A stretch of 64,000 bases of DNA from Phycisphaerales bacterium. Its GTDB lineage: Bacteria > Planctomycetota > Phycisphaerae > Phycisphaerales > UBA1924. The notes beneath the pieces are model-generated. The model did not search any database. It was not told where the DNA came from and saw only the letters and a program-made list of their open reading frames with translations. The stretch's first letter is position 1. Each line of letters opens with the position of its first letter. The DNA is taken from contig CANHCQ010000005.1 of NCBI GenBank assembly GCA_947459215.1, forward strand, positions 1 to 64,000. The letters are read 5' to 3'. Below, piece by piece: positions 1 to 8,304 of this stretch. A program made the position numbers and the translations under genes.

Positions 1-128
1 TCCGGGCGACTGTGCGGGATCGGGCCGACAAAGACCGGGCCGGGATCGAGCTCTCCCACGGCGTGCGACGCCGGAGGACGAAAGATCTCGCGGCCCAGAG
101 GCTGCGCGAGCCGCCAACGACGGCTCAT
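1..128 (-). CDS. possible partial CDS running off the left edge
   Basis: On the minus strand an ATG at 126-128 opens a frame of 42 codons that stays open to the window edge. The predicted start is MSRRWRLAQPLGREIF. Third codon positions are mostly G or C, as in real genes here, but the piece is short, has no clear ribosome binding site, and a plus-strand frame is open over the same bases. I do not recognise the product. It may be the 5' end of a gene lying left of the window, or only non-coding sequence. Confidence 0.2.
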   Translation of the reverse strand, partial: MSRRWRLAQPLGREIFRPPASHAVGELDPGPVFVGPIPHSRP

Positions 129-250
129 GTTCAGGATACAAGGACGACTGGAGGCAAAGCCTCAAGTCAGGTGAGGGGATTGCGTGTCCCTGAAAGCTGC
201 GGCGTTCGGACGCCCAGGACCCCTCCCCGGTCTCGCTGCTCTCGACCACC

Positions 251-275
251 CCTCCCCGCTTTGCGGGCGGGGAGG
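251..275. repeat. short GC palindrome, CCTCCCCGC family
   Basis: A 9-bp stem, CCTCCCCGC at 251-259 and GCGGGGAGG at 267-275, is followed by GCGCG. A related element, CCGCCCCG-CTTTA-CGGGGCGG plus GGAGGCGCGAGC, lies at 32838-32870. A looser relative, CTCTCCCCGC with GCGGGGAGAG, sits at 331-353 of the 30 kb region. It looks like a dispersed palindromic repeat rather than a terminator, because no T-run follows. Confidence 0.5.
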
Positions 276-296
276 CGCGGGTGCTGCCCGCCGCGT

Positions 297-436
297 CTTG
301 GTGCCACCAGTCCGCCCGCTTTGGGGCGCGACTGGTGACTTCGCGTCGATCACGCGAGTCATATCCGCACTCGGACGCAACATCCATCCCGCACCAGTCG
401 CGCCGTGCCGAGCCACGGCGGACTTGTGGCACCAAG
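297..436. repeat. nested inverted repeat, MITE-like or structured element
   Basis: Outer arms at 297-316 and 417-436 are inverted 20-mers differing at one position (left arm CTTGGTGCCACCAGTCCGCC). Inner arms at 325-337 (GGCGCGACTGGTG) and 392-404 are perfect 13-bp inverted copies. The 140-bp unit has no coding frame of its own. It could be a miniature inverted-repeat element or a transcribed hairpin downstream of pgk. Part of its right side (CGTGCCGAGCCACG) recurs at about 29620-29634. Confidence 0.6.
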
Positions 437-454
437 CAATCGCGTCGATGACGC

Positions 455-488
455 AAAGAAAAAGCCCCGGCTCACGCGAGCCGGGGCC
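455..488 (-). terminator. Rho-independent terminator of pgk
   Basis: Read on the minus strand, GCCCCGGCTC, loop GCGT, GAGCCGGGGC is followed at once by TTTTTCTTT. It lies about 30 bp beyond the pgk stop codon. The 10-bp perfect GC stem and the T-run make this a textbook intrinsic terminator. Confidence 0.85.
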
Positions 489-516
489 TTTCATTTCATC
501 ACGACATCAGGGCTAC

Positions 517-1731
517 TCACGCCTCGTCCAGCACCGCCACCGACTCGAACTTCTTGCCCTCGAGCATCTCGAGGCTGGCACCGCCGCCGGTCGAAACGTG
601 GCTGAACTTGTCGGCGAGGCCGAACTGCTCGACCGCCGCCGCGCTGTCGCCGCCGCCGACGATGCTGGTGCCGCCCGCCCCGGTCGCTTCGACGATCGCC
701 TTGGCGACGGTCTTGGTGCCGATGGAGAAGGCGTTCCATTCAAAGACGCCCATCGGGCCGTTCCAGACAATCGTCTTGGCCTTGCGCAGGACGCCCGCGT
801 AGAGCGCCTGGGTCTTGGGGCCGATGTCCAGGCCCATGAAGCCGGGCTTGATGCCGCCGGAGTCGTTCTCGAAGACCTCGACGTCGGACGGGTGCTCGTT
901 GAACTCGTTGCCGCAGACGTGATCGACAGGCAAGTAGAGCTCGGACTTGAGCTTTGCCGCGAGGTCCACCGCCCGCTTCGCGTCGTTCAGGCGGTCTTCC
1001 TCGACCCGCGAGGTGCCCACGGCTTTGCCCTTGGCCTTCAGGAACGTGTACGCCATCGCGCCGCCAACGAGCACGGCGTCGGCCTTCGGGAGCAGGTGCT
1101 CGATCGCGGCCATCTTGTCGCTGACCTTCGCGCCGCCGAGGACGACGACGAACGGCTTGGCCGGAGCGGCGAGCACGCCGTCGAGGTACTTGATCTCCTT
1201 CTCGACCAGGAAGCCCGAGACCTTGGGCTTGCTGCCGAGAGCCTTGGGCACGCCGACCATCGATGCCTCGGGGCGGTGGCAGGTGCCGAAGGCGTCGTTC
1301 ACGTACACATCCGCGTACGCGGCGAGCTTGGCGCTGAACGCCGGATCGCCCTTCTTCTCGGCCTTGTGGAAGCGGAGGTTCTCGAGCAGCACCACATCAC
1401 CGGGCTTCATCGCCGCGACCGCGGCCGCGGCCTTGTCGTCCACGCAGTCCTCGCTCGGGAACGCGACGTTCTTCGACAGGATTTCACCGAGCCGCTTGGC
1501 GACCGGGGCGAGCGAGTACTCGCCCTCGAAGCCCTTGCCCTCGGGGCGGCCCAGATGCGACATCAGGATCGCCGACCCGCCGCGGTCGAGCACGCTCTTG
1601 ATGGTGGGCAGCGCCGCCTTGATGCGAGTCTCGTCGGTGATCTTGCCGTCCTCGAGCGGCACGTTGAAGTCGACGCGGATGAGGACTTTCTTGCCTTTGA
1701 CGTCGATGTGAGCGATGGTCTTCTTGGGCAT
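517..1731 (-). CDS. pgk: phosphoglycerate kinase
   Basis: This is the cytoplasmic glycolytic kinase that transfers phosphate from 1,3-bisphosphoglycerate to ADP. The 404-residue length is normal for bacterial PGK. The N-terminal substrate-binding signature RVDFNVP is at residues 19-25 and SHLGRP at 58-63. GGAKVSDKM and the C-terminal [12 protein letters not shown] nucleotide-binding loop are present. The ATG at 1731 begins [14 protein letters not shown], which fits the family. It stands alone, with an intrinsic terminator directly downstream and a long repeat-filled gap upstream. Codons are strongly C-ending, as expected for a highly expressed gene in this genome. Confidence 0.97.
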   Translation of the reverse strand: MPKKTIAHIDVKGKKVLIRVDFNVPLEDGKITDETRIKAALPTIKSVLDRGGSAILMSHLGRPEGKGFEGEYSLAPVAKRLGEILSKNVAFPSEDCVDDKAAAAVAAMKPGDVVLLENLRFHKAEKKGDPAFSAKLAAYADVYVNDAFGTCHRPEASMVGVPKALGSKPKVSGFLVEKEIKYLDGVLAAPAKPFVVVLGGAKVSDKMAAIEHLLPKADAVLVGGAMAYTFLKAKGKAVGTSRVEEDRLNDAKRAVDLAAKLKSELYLPVDHVCGNEFNEHPSDVEVFENDSGGIKPGFMGLDIGPKTQALYAGVLRKAKTIVWNGPMGVFEWNAFSIGTKTVAKAIVEATGAGGTSIVGGGDSAAAVEQFGLADKFSHVSTGGGASLEMLEGKKFESVAVLDEA

Positions 1732-1910
1732 GGGTGAATCTCGTGGTGGAAGTGTGGTGTGAAGCAGTGGGGCGGCCGTGACCGGGGGCGGGGCCTTCCA
1801 GGCCCCGCCGACTCCGTCCCCACCGAGTTTAGCGCGGAGAGACCCAAACTTCGATCACCATCGCCGCGGGCGCTTCCGTTCGGCGGCAGCGATCCGGCGA
1901 CGGCCCGAAC

Positions 1911-2020
1911 GCAAGGCCCCAACCCACGCGCACGGGGGGGGGGGGGGCCTTGCCATGAACGCGGTCCATCCGCGATGTTCGCAAGGCCCCAACCCTGTGC
2001 GCACGGGGTTGGGGCCTTGC
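1911..2020. repeat. AAGGCCCCAACC palindromes, copies 1 and 2
   Basis: Copy 2 (1981-2020) is a perfect hairpin: GCAAGGCCCCAACCC, loop centred on GTGCGC, GGGTTGGGGCCTTGC. Copy 1 (1911-1953) begins identically, but the right arm's GGGGTTGGGG is replaced by a run of 14 G at 1934-1947. The two are separated by about 28 bp. No T-run follows either copy. Confidence 0.75.
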
Positions 2021-2085
2021 GAGCAACGCGCCGGGGACGTGCACACCTCCGCGTGCGCGCTCCGGGCGGAAGGCAGGGAGCCGGA

Positions 2086-2162
2086 CGAGTTGAAGGCGAG
2101 TCGATGACAATTCGAGTGCAACTCGAGAGCCACTCGAAGGCAACTCGATGGCAACGCGGTGC
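2086..2162. repeat. 11-bp tandem repeat, about 7 units
   Basis: Units of 11 bp with consensus close to CAACTCGATGG can be read consecutively from 2086: CGAGTTGAAGG, CGAGTCGATGA, CAATTCGAGTG, CAACTCGAGAG, CCACTCGAAGG, CAACTCGATGG, CAACGCGGTGC. The TCGA core recurs once per helical turn. The array lies between the two pairs of GGCCCCAACC palindromes. Confidence 0.65.
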
Positions 2163-2400
2163 CACGCCGACGCGCACGTCGACCGGCATCGTGAGAAGTC
2201 GCTTTGCTGCGAGTTTTCGAGCGCGTCGTTCGCGCCGCGAGCGCAGCCGCGTGCGGCCACTGCGTCCTCTTTCTCTTGAGCCGCTCGGTGGTGATGAGCA
2301 GCAGAGTCAAGGTCGCAGCGTTCGCCACGGGGCCACGATGTCAACGCCGGGCACCGCCCGGACCCGGGCGCACACAGCGCCCCTCTACAAAGGGGCCGTG

Positions 2401-2428
2401 CGTCACGTTTGTGCGCACAAGCGTGACG
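2401..2428. repeat. 28-bp near-perfect palindrome
   Basis: CGTCACG and CGTGACG flank a TTGTGCGCACAA core, with a single mismatched pair. The GTGCGCAC centre matches the loop of the neighbouring GGCCCCAACC hairpins. It could be a protein-binding site or another form of the local palindrome. Confidence 0.5.
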
Positions 2429-2553
2429 TTGGGCGAGCGGGTTTTCGCACGCAGGCCCAGTGGCCGCGGGCGATTACGAAAAACTGAGAATCTCGCGGGG
2501 TGCCCCGAAGGGTGCGCCTCGCCTGTGCGCACAACGACGACGCTGCAAGATCC

Positions 2554-2656
2554 CAAGGCCCCAGCCTCCCGCGCACGAGGGTTGGGGCCTTGCGAAAACG
2601 GCGGGCCGCGATGCGGGTAAGGCCCCAACCCTCTGCGTGCGGGGTTGGGGTGTTGC
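2554..2656. repeat. AAGGCCCCAACC palindromes, copies 3 and 4
   Basis: Copy 3 (2554-2593) reads CAAGGCCCCAGCC, GCGCAC centre, GGGTTGGGGCCTTG. Copy 4 (2618-2656) reads TAAGGCCCCAACCC, GCGTGC centre, GGGGTTGGGG. They are arranged as a close pair like copies 1 and 2. The second ends about 45 bp before the aldehyde-dehydrogenase-like start codon, so it may fold in the 5' leader of that mRNA. Confidence 0.7.
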
Positions 2657-2699
2657 CGCCTTGCGGCACGTCCCGCGCGAACCCTTGTACAATCCCCCC

Positions 2700-3572
2700 A
2701 TGTCCACCCGCCTCGAAGTCGCCAAGACCTACAAGCTCTACATCGACGGCAAGTTCCCGCGCAGCGAGAGCGGCCGCTCCATGATCGTCAAGGCTGCCGA
2801 CGGCACCGTCTTCGCCCACCTCTGCCATTCCAGCCGCAAGGACCTCCGCGACGCCGTCGAGTCCGCTCGCAAGGCCCTCCCCGGCTGGTCGGGTGCCACC
2901 GCCTATCTCCGCGGCCAGATCCTCTACCGCATCGCCGAGATGCTTGAGGGCAAACGCCGCGAGCTCGCCGAGGCCATCGAGGTCGGCCAGAAGAAACCGA
3001 AAAAGGGCGAGGCCGACGCCGAGGTGACCGCCTCGATCGACCGCCTGGTCTGCTTCGCCGGCTGGGCCGACAAGTACAGCCAGGTGCTGGGCTGCAACAA
3101 CCCGGTGCAGGGCCCGTACTACAATTTCACCTCGCCCGAAGCCACCGGCGTCATCGCCTGCGTCGCGCCCGATGAAGCGCCGCTGCTCGCCTTCGTCTCC
3201 CTCGTCGCACCGGCGATCTGCGCCGGCAACACCGTCGTCGCACTCGCCAGCAGCGCATCGCCCGTGCCCGCCGCGGTGCTCGCGGAAGCCTGCGCCACCG
3301 GCGACGTGCCCGGCGGCGTGCTCAACATCCTCACCGGCTTCCGCCCCGAGTTGCTGCCGTTCATCGCCGAGCACCGCGACATCGACGCGGTGCACGCGGC
3401 GAATCTGAGCGTGGAAGAGACCACTCTGCTCCGCGCCGGCGTTGCTGAGAACATCAAGCGCGTGGTGGTCCGCACCGGCGTCGACTTCCACGACGCCGCG
3501 GCGTGTCACAGCCCGAGCTGGATCGAAGGCCTCGTCGACTTCAAGACGATGTGGCACCCGGCGTCGGCATAA
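2700..3572 (+). CDS. truncated aldehyde dehydrogenase family protein (NAD-domain only)
   Basis: The 290 residues align with the N-terminal and NAD-binding part of aldehyde dehydrogenases: YIDGKFPRSESG at the start, then GVIACVAPDEAPLLAF where typical enzymes have a PWN motif, and AGNTVVALASSASPVPA. Homology stops before the second half. The ELGGK glutamate loop, the catalytic cysteine and the C-terminal domain are absent, against about 480-500 residues for active family members. The start is the ATG at 2700, giving MSTRLEVAKTYKLYIDGK; sequence further upstream is palindromic and non-coding. The 3' end overlaps the convergent membrane-protein gene by 32 bp. It is probably not an independent dehydrogenase; it could act with a full-length partner elsewhere. 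Confidence 0.8.
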   Translation: MSTRLEVAKTYKLYIDGKFPRSESGRSMIVKAADGTVFAHLCHSSRKDLRDAVESARKALPGWSGATAYLRGQILYRIAEMLEGKRRELAEAIEVGQKKPKKGEADAEVTASIDRLVCFAGWADKYSQVLGCNNPVQGPYYNFTSPEATGVIACVAPDEAPLLAFVSLVAPAICAGNTVVALASSASPVPAAVLAEACATGDVPGGVLNILTGFRPELLPFIAEHRDIDAVHAANLSVEETTLLRAGVAENIKRVVVRTGVDFHDAAACHSPSWIEGLVDFKTMWHPASA

Positions 3573-4434
3573 GCGTCGGCGCGATCGGGTCTGCGCGTGC
3601 CGCGTCATGCTCCATGGTGCACGACGCGAACGCTGATACCAAAAGGTGCACGCCCGCACAGATCATGCCTGTCAAGACGAGCGACAACGCGACCAGCAGG
3701 CTGATCCTCGCGACATCCGCACTCCCCGTCAGGGGCGTGCCCATCGCGCCCTTGGTGAGGATCAACAGCCCCGCCGCGATCGCGGGCGTGGCGAGAATGC
3801 TCGGGAAGCGCATCCACTTGGGGATCGTGTCATCGGCCTTGGGCGACAACGCCAGCAGCGCGAACACGATGCACAGGGGCAGCGAACCGACCGCCATGGC
3901 CGACAGTGCGGCGTGCGCGATCAGCCGCGTCCCGCTGCCGGTCGGCCGGAGATTGCCGTCAAAGAGCATGAGCACCCCGGCGAACCCGATCGCCGCGGCT
4001 GTGTACGTCGCACCCCGCACGGCCATGAGCGCCGCGCCCGGCGTTCGCCGCAGCACGATCCACGCTCCGATGAGACCGATCGACACCGAGAGCGACACCC
4101 GCGCCAGGAGCCACGACTGCAGCCCGTGCTCGCCGATCTGCCCCGTCGCGCCGAGGAACCCGAGCACCGACGCGGCGAAGACCGTTCCGCTCACGCAGGC
4201 GTGCGCCAGCCCGGGCCCCTCCGAAAAGGCTCCCCGCGCCGCGAGCACGCCGTAGACGCCCGCGAACACGATCAGCACCTCAAAGCCAATCAGCGGCCAG
4301 ACCGGTCGCGCGGGGATCACGAACGCCGCGATCAGCGTTGCCGCCGCGCTCAAGAGCACCAGTCCACTGAACAGACCGGTGAGCATCATCAAGGACTTGG
4401 GGGGCGTTGGCAGGCTGTTCATCGATTTGCTCAT
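3541..4434 (-). CDS. multi-pass membrane protein of unknown function
   Basis: The predicted 297-residue protein contains about eight hydrophobic segments, starting with LMMLTGLFSGLVLLSAAATL and ending near residue 265, followed by a polar tail. I see no catalytic or transport signature, so I leave the function open. The ATG at 4434 (MSKSMNSLPTPPK) is chosen because the frame upstream of it lacks membrane or conserved character. Codons here are G-ending, unlike the C-ending plus-strand neighbours. The 3' end overlaps the convergent aldehyde-dehydrogenase-like gene. Confidence 0.7.
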   Translation of the reverse strand: MSKSMNSLPTPPKSLMMLTGLFSGLVLLSAAATLIAAFVIPARPVWPLIGFEVLIVFAGVYGVLAARGAFSEGPGLAHACVSGTVFAASVLGFLGATGQIGEHGLQSWLLARVSLSVSIGLIGAWIVLRRTPGAALMAVRGATYTAAAIGFAGVLMLFDGNLRPTGSGTRLIAHAALSAMAVGSLPLCIVFALLALSPKADDTIPKWMRFPSILATPAIAAGLLILTKGAMGTPLTGSADVARISLLVALSLVLTGMICAGVHLLVSAFASCTMEHDAARADPIAPTLMPTPGATSS

Positions 4435-4758
4435 CGGATTGCTCAGGGCGTTCTCGGGTCCGGGATCGTGAAACAAGTATCGTCCGCGAATGTCCAGTCG
4501 TTCGGCTGGGAGTGCCTCCTGGCCGCAGAACGGCCCGGAACGAACCAGTTCGGACCGAGAATGCGAACGCCAGCCTGCGTCCTGGCACCTTGGGCGGCCT
4601 CCCAAACCGGTACGGCGTTTGCGTCCTGTGAGGGAAGCTGTTCCGAGCGCAAGAACGACGCAGGTTCCGCCCGGTCCGGCAAGTTCCAGAAGCGTTTTCG
4701 GCCGATAGAGAGACACACGAGGCTGGGTCCAATCCAGTCTCGGGATTCGAGAACCACC
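4435..4758. other. 324-bp divergent intergenic region upstream of fliD
   Basis: This region separates the leftward membrane-protein gene from fliD. No gene is apparent. A sigma-28-like element near its right end is listed separately. The rest shows no repeat or structure I can name. Confidence 0.5.
4682..4708 (+). promoter_or_regulatory. candidate sigma-28 (FliA-type) promoter of fliD
   Basis: GCCGATAG at 4701-4708 matches the FliA -10 consensus GCCGATAA at seven of eight positions and lies 50 bp before the fliD ATG. Upstream, AAGTTC at about 4681-4686 resembles the core of the TAAAGTTT -35 element, but the spacer is about 14 bp rather than 11. Late flagellar genes such as fliD and fliS are commonly sigma-28 dependent, which makes the match plausible but not proven. 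Confidence 0.35.
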
Positions 4759-7635
4759 ATGGGCAGTATCACCAGCGGCGTCGGATTGTTCAGCGGCATC
4801 GACTCGCGGTCGATCATCGATCAGTTGATCGCCGTCGAATCGCGCCCGAAGCAGCTCATTCAGCAGCGCGTCCTGCAGCTGCAGACCCAGACCGCTGCCA
4901 TCCTGGACCTCAACACCCGGCTCTCGGGCCTGCGCACCGCGGTCGAAAAGTTCCGCACCGCCAACCCCTTTGACACCAACGCCGCCAAGAGCAGCGACGA
5001 CACGCTGCTGAGCGCCACCGCCAGCACATCGGCCGCCGCGGGCTCCTATTCGTTCCTCATCGACCGCCTCGTCAGCTCGCAGCAGGTCCTCAGCCGCGGC
5101 TTCGCCGACAAGACTTCCTCCGCCGTCGGCGCTGGATCGGTCAAGATCATTTCCGCTAAGGCCCGCCTCGACGGCGACACGGCGCTGGCGGATTTCAACG
5201 ACGGCGCCGGCGTCACCCGCGGCAAGATCGTGGTCACCGACTCCGCCGGCACCAGCACCACCGTCGACCTGAGCAAAGCCGCGTACATGAACGACGTGCT
5301 CGACGCGATCAACAACAACGGCGTCGCCAAGGTGTCGGCCAAGGTCGTTGACGACAAGATCGTGCTCACCGACTCCGCCGGTGGCGGCGGTCAGCTCCGC
5401 GTCGCCGAGTCCGGCAGCGCGACCGCGGCCAGCCTGGGCATCCTCGGTCAGGCCACCGGCACGCTCACCGGCACATCGCTGCGCAACCTCACCGGCAACA
5501 CGCTGCTGGCCTCGCTCAACGACGGCCGCGGCGTCGCCCGCTCCGAGTCGGCCGGCAGCGCCCGCTTTGACTTCAACATCGCCGTCAACCGCGGCGGCAC
5601 GATCACCAACGTTCGCGTCAACCTCGGTGAGGTCTCCACCACCAACGGCACCACGACGACTGTCACCGAAGGTCCGGTCTCCACCGTTGGCGCTGCCCTC
5701 AAACGCATCAACGATGCCTTCACCGCCGCCGGGCTCAACGGGATCTCCGCCGCGGTCGCCAACGACGGCAAAGGTCTGAGGGTCACCGACGGCTCCAACG
5801 GCGTCATCACGGTCACCGAGAACGGCAGCGGCACCGCTGCCAAGGACCTCGGACTGCTCGGGACCGCCACCGGAACCTTGAACGGCAAACGCATCGCCAG
5901 CGGCATCAACACCGCCCTCGCCTCATCGCTCAACGGCGGCAAGGGCATCGGCGGCGACGGCAACATCGACTTCATCCTCGGCGATCTCAACTCCTTCTCC
6001 GTCACCATCGACAAGAACGCCACCCTCACGCAGATCGCCAAGCAGATCGAGGACGCGTCCGTCAGCGCCGGAAACAAGCGGGTCTCCGTCTCGCTCACCA
6101 GCAACGGCATGGGCCTGGTTGTGAAGGATCTCGTCGGTGGCGGCGGCGGACTCACCGTCGGCGGCACGCCGGGCAGCGACACCGCCGCGTCTTTGGGCAT
6201 CGGCGGCTTCTCCAGCTCCGGCACCATCACCGCCAGCGATCTGAAGAAGGCCACCATCGGCACCGGCACGCTGCTCTCCAGTCTTGTCACGGGCAAGTCC
6301 TTTGCCGCGGGCAAGATGAAGATCACCGATTCCACCGGCATCGTCACCGAAGTGTCCTACGACCCGGCGGTGCAGAAGTCCGTCGGCGACATGCTCTTCC
6401 AGATCAACAGCCAGCTCTCTTCCAAGAACTCGACCGTGGTCGCGTCCATCAACGACACCGGCGACGGCATTCTCCTGAAGGACAATGCCGCCTCCAACGT
6501 CGGCCTCGCCAAGATGCAGGTCTCCGACGTCACCGGCACGCTCGCGAAGGAGCTCGGCATCGCCGGCACCGCGAGCGGCCTCGTCGCCGACAACAAGCTC
6601 GATGGAACCAGCCGCAAGACGATCACGCTCTCCGCAACCGATACGCTGCAGGGCCTGGTGGACAAGGTGAACTCCAGCGGCGGCAGCGTCAAGGCCGCCA
6701 TCGTTCAGACCGGCAGCGGCGTGACGCCCTTCCAGCTCAGCCTCTACAGCACGGCCACCGGCCGCGACGGCCGCTTTGTCATCGACAGCGCCTCGCTCGA
6801 CCTGGGCCTGCGCACCATCGACTCGGGAGAGAACGCCAAGGTCTTCTACGGCAGCAGCGACCCGGCCAGCGCGGTGCTGCTGACCAGCACCACCAACACG
6901 CTCGACAGCGTTGTCACCGGCGTGAAGATCGACCTCAAGGGCGCCTCGTCCAAGCAGGTCAACGTCACCGTCACCCGGGACAACGACGGCCTCACCGCCG
7001 CCCTGTCCGACGTCGCCAAGAACTTCAACAACGTCATCGATCGCATCGCGAGCCAGACCAGCTACGACGCCGAATCCAGACGTTCCGGTCCGCTCCTGGG
7101 CGACGCCACCGCCCTCACCCTGCGGGCCCAGCTCTTCACCGTCTTCCAGGCCCGCCCCGACGGCGTGACCGGGAAGTACCAGTCGCTCAGCCAGGTCGGC
7201 TTCAAGATCGGCACCGGCGGCCGCATCGACTTCGATGCCGACAAGTTCCGAGCCGCCCTCGCCGACGACCCCGAAGGCGTCAAGGCGCTTGTTTCCTCCC
7301 GCGTGGTCGACCCCACGTCCGGCCAGGACCAGACCGTCAACAACCAGGGCAACATCAAGGTCAAGGACACCAGCGGCAAGATCAAGTTCACGCAGCTGGG
7401 CCTCATGGGCAAGATCGAGGAGTTCGCCAAGACCATGCTCGACAGCGTGGACGGGGCGCTCACCCGACGCAAGAAGACCCTCGAGGACCAGATCAGCGCC
7501 CAGAACACCCGTATCTCGTCGATCGATGTCCAGCTCGCGAACCGCCGCACCGTGCTCGAGGCCCAGTTCCGCCGCATGGAGACGGCCATCGGCCAGCTTC
7601 AGACCCAGTCCTCGTCGCTCTCGTCGATCGGCTGA
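4759..7635 (+). CDS. fliD: flagellar filament capping protein FliD (extended)
   Basis: FliD sits at the tip of the flagellar filament and guides flagellin assembly. The start MGSITSGVGLFSGIDSRSII is the classic N-terminal FliD signature, followed by a helical heptad region to about residue 75. The C-terminal half carries the FliD_C-like block (DLGLRTIDSGENAKVFY, then VTRDNDGLTAALSDVAKNF) and ends in a coiled coil (LTRRKKTLEDQISAQN). At 958 residues it is about twice the usual 450-500. The middle contains four related modules with hook-IN character near residues 143, 249, 388 and 503, each with an L-(N/D)-G-(K/R)-G-like turn. fliS follows after 76 bp. The ATG at 4759 is fixed by the conserved N terminus. 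Confidence 0.95.
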   Translation: MGSITSGVGLFSGIDSRSIIDQLIAVESRPKQLIQQRVLQLQTQTAAILDLNTRLSGLRTAVEKFRTANPFDTNAAKSSDDTLLSATASTSAAAGSYSFLIDRLVSSQQVLSRGFADKTSSAVGAGSVKIISAKARLDGDTALADFNDGAGVTRGKIVVTDSAGTSTTVDLSKAAYMNDVLDAINNNGVAKVSAKVVDDKIVLTDSAGGGGQLRVAESGSATAASLGILGQATGTLTGTSLRNLTGNTLLASLNDGRGVARSESAGSARFDFNIAVNRGGTITNVRVNLGEVSTTNGTTTTVTEGPVSTVGAALKRINDAFTAAGLNGISAAVANDGKGLRVTDGSNGVITVTENGSGTAAKDLGLLGTATGTLNGKRIASGINTALASSLNGGKGIGGDGNIDFILGDLNSFSVTIDKNATLTQIAKQIEDASVSAGNKRVSVSLTSNGMGLVVKDLVGGGGGLTVGGTPGSDTAASLGIGGFSSSGTITASDLKKATIGTGTLLSSLVTGKSFAAGKMKITDSTGIVTEVSYDPAVQKSVGDMLFQINSQLSSKNSTVVASINDTGDGILLKDNAASNVGLAKMQVSDVTGTLAKELGIAGTASGLVADNKLDGTSRKTITLSATDTLQGLVDKVNSSGGSVKAAIVQTGSGVTPFQLSLYSTATGRDGRFVIDSASLDLGLRTIDSGENAKVFYGSSDPASAVLLTSTTNTLDSVVTGVKIDLKGASSKQVNVTVTRDNDGLTAALSDVAKNFNNVIDRIASQTSYDAESRRSGPLLGDATALTLRAQLFTVFQARPDGVTGKYQSLSQVGFKIGTGGRIDFDADKFRAALADDPEGVKALVSSRVVDPTSGQDQTVNNQGNIKVKDTSGKIKFTQLGLMGKIEEFAKTMLDSVDGALTRRKKTLEDQISAQNTRISSIDVQLANRRTVLEAQFRRMETAIGQLQTQSSSLSSIG

Positions 7636-7711
7636 CCCTCCCCCCGGGAAGTCAATTCTCTGAGTCGTTCACCCTGAAGTCGGCCATCACGCTCGTCGAT
7701 ACAAGTTTCCG

Positions 7712-8173
7712 ATGACCGCCGCAGCCAGCACCGCCAACGCCTACCTCCGCACCCGCGTGATGACCGCCTCCCGCGAGGAGTTGCGGCTCCTTCTGCTCGA
7801 GGGTGCCATCAAGTTCGCCCGCCAGGCCCGCGAAGGCCTGATCGGCAGGAACTTCGAACAGGTCTTCAGCGGCACCGACAACGCCCGCAACATCGTGATG
7901 GAACTCATCACGACCATCCGCTCCGAGCCCAACCCCGAGCTCGCGGATCAGGTGCGTGCCCTCTACACCTACATGTACGTCCGACTCACCGAGGCCAGCT
8001 TCGAGAAAGACCTCGCCAAGTTCGACGAGGTCCTGAAGCTCCTCGACTACGAGCGTGAGACCTGGATCATGCTGATGGACAAGCTCGCCGCCGAACGCGG
8101 CGACGCCCCCGCCGAGCCCGCCGAAGAGGCTCCGGCCCCCGCCCGCCGCGGCCCGCTGAGCATCGAGGGATAG
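7712..8173 (+). CDS. fliS: flagellar secretion chaperone FliS
   Basis: FliS binds the C terminus of flagellin in the cytoplasm and keeps it export-competent. The 153-residue product has the family pattern: an N-terminal YLRTRVMTASREELRLLLLEGAI helix block (broken here for length), GTDNARNIVMELITTI, and LYTYMYVRLTEA. The tail after about residue 130 is an Ala/Pro/Glu-rich extension. It is downstream of and co-directional with fliD, the usual fliD-fliS pairing, so both are probably one transcript. No flagellin gene lies in the window. Confidence 0.93.
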   Translation: MTAAASTANAYLRTRVMTASREELRLLLLEGAIKFARQAREGLIGRNFEQVFSGTDNARNIVMELITTIRSEPNPELADQVRALYTYMYVRLTEASFEKDLAKFDEVLKLLDYERETWIMLMDKLAAERGDAPAEPAEEAPAPARRGPLSIEG

Positions 8174-8304
8174 TGGGGGAGTGGGGAAGGGGTGAAGTGT
8201 TAGGACTCAGGACTGAGTGAAAGCCGCGCACGCCGCGGCCTTCGTCGCTTGACCCCTAAGTCCTAAGACCTCACCCCTAAGTCCTTCCTCCCATACTGTT
8301 CCAC
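8174..8304. repeat. short-word inverted repeat between fliS and serC
   Basis: The 131-bp spacer holds TTAGGACTCAGGACT on one side and CCTAAGTCCTAAGACCT / CCCCTAAGTCCTT on the other, around a GCCGCG-rich centre (GCCGCGCACGCCGCGGC). It therefore folds as an imperfect long hairpin built of repeated CTAAGTCCT words. No coding frame is present. Confidence 0.45.

Larger units (their letters stand above)
1732..2699. other. 968-bp non-coding region rich in repeats
   Basis: No frame here looks coding. The stretch holds a GGCGGGGCCT/AGGCCCCGCC hairpin near 1787-1810, four copies of an AAGGCCCCAACC palindrome in two pairs, an 11-bp tandem array and a 28-bp palindrome (all listed separately). It must also carry the promoters of pgk (leftward) and of the aldehyde-dehydrogenase-like gene (rightward), but I cannot point to them with confidence. 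Confidence 0.6.

Noticed and set aside
184-1737. A 517-residue open frame on the plus strand opposite pgk
   Set aside because: It is the antisense of a confirmed pgk and arises from high GC content; it has no domain character of its own.
2097-2162. CRISPR array
   Set aside because: The repeats are 11 bp without spacers and diverged; no cas genes are in the window.
3646-4758. N-terminal extension of fliD by about 370 residues
   Set aside because: The extension is antisense to the membrane-protein gene and is Arg/Asp-rich; the conserved FliD start is at 4759.
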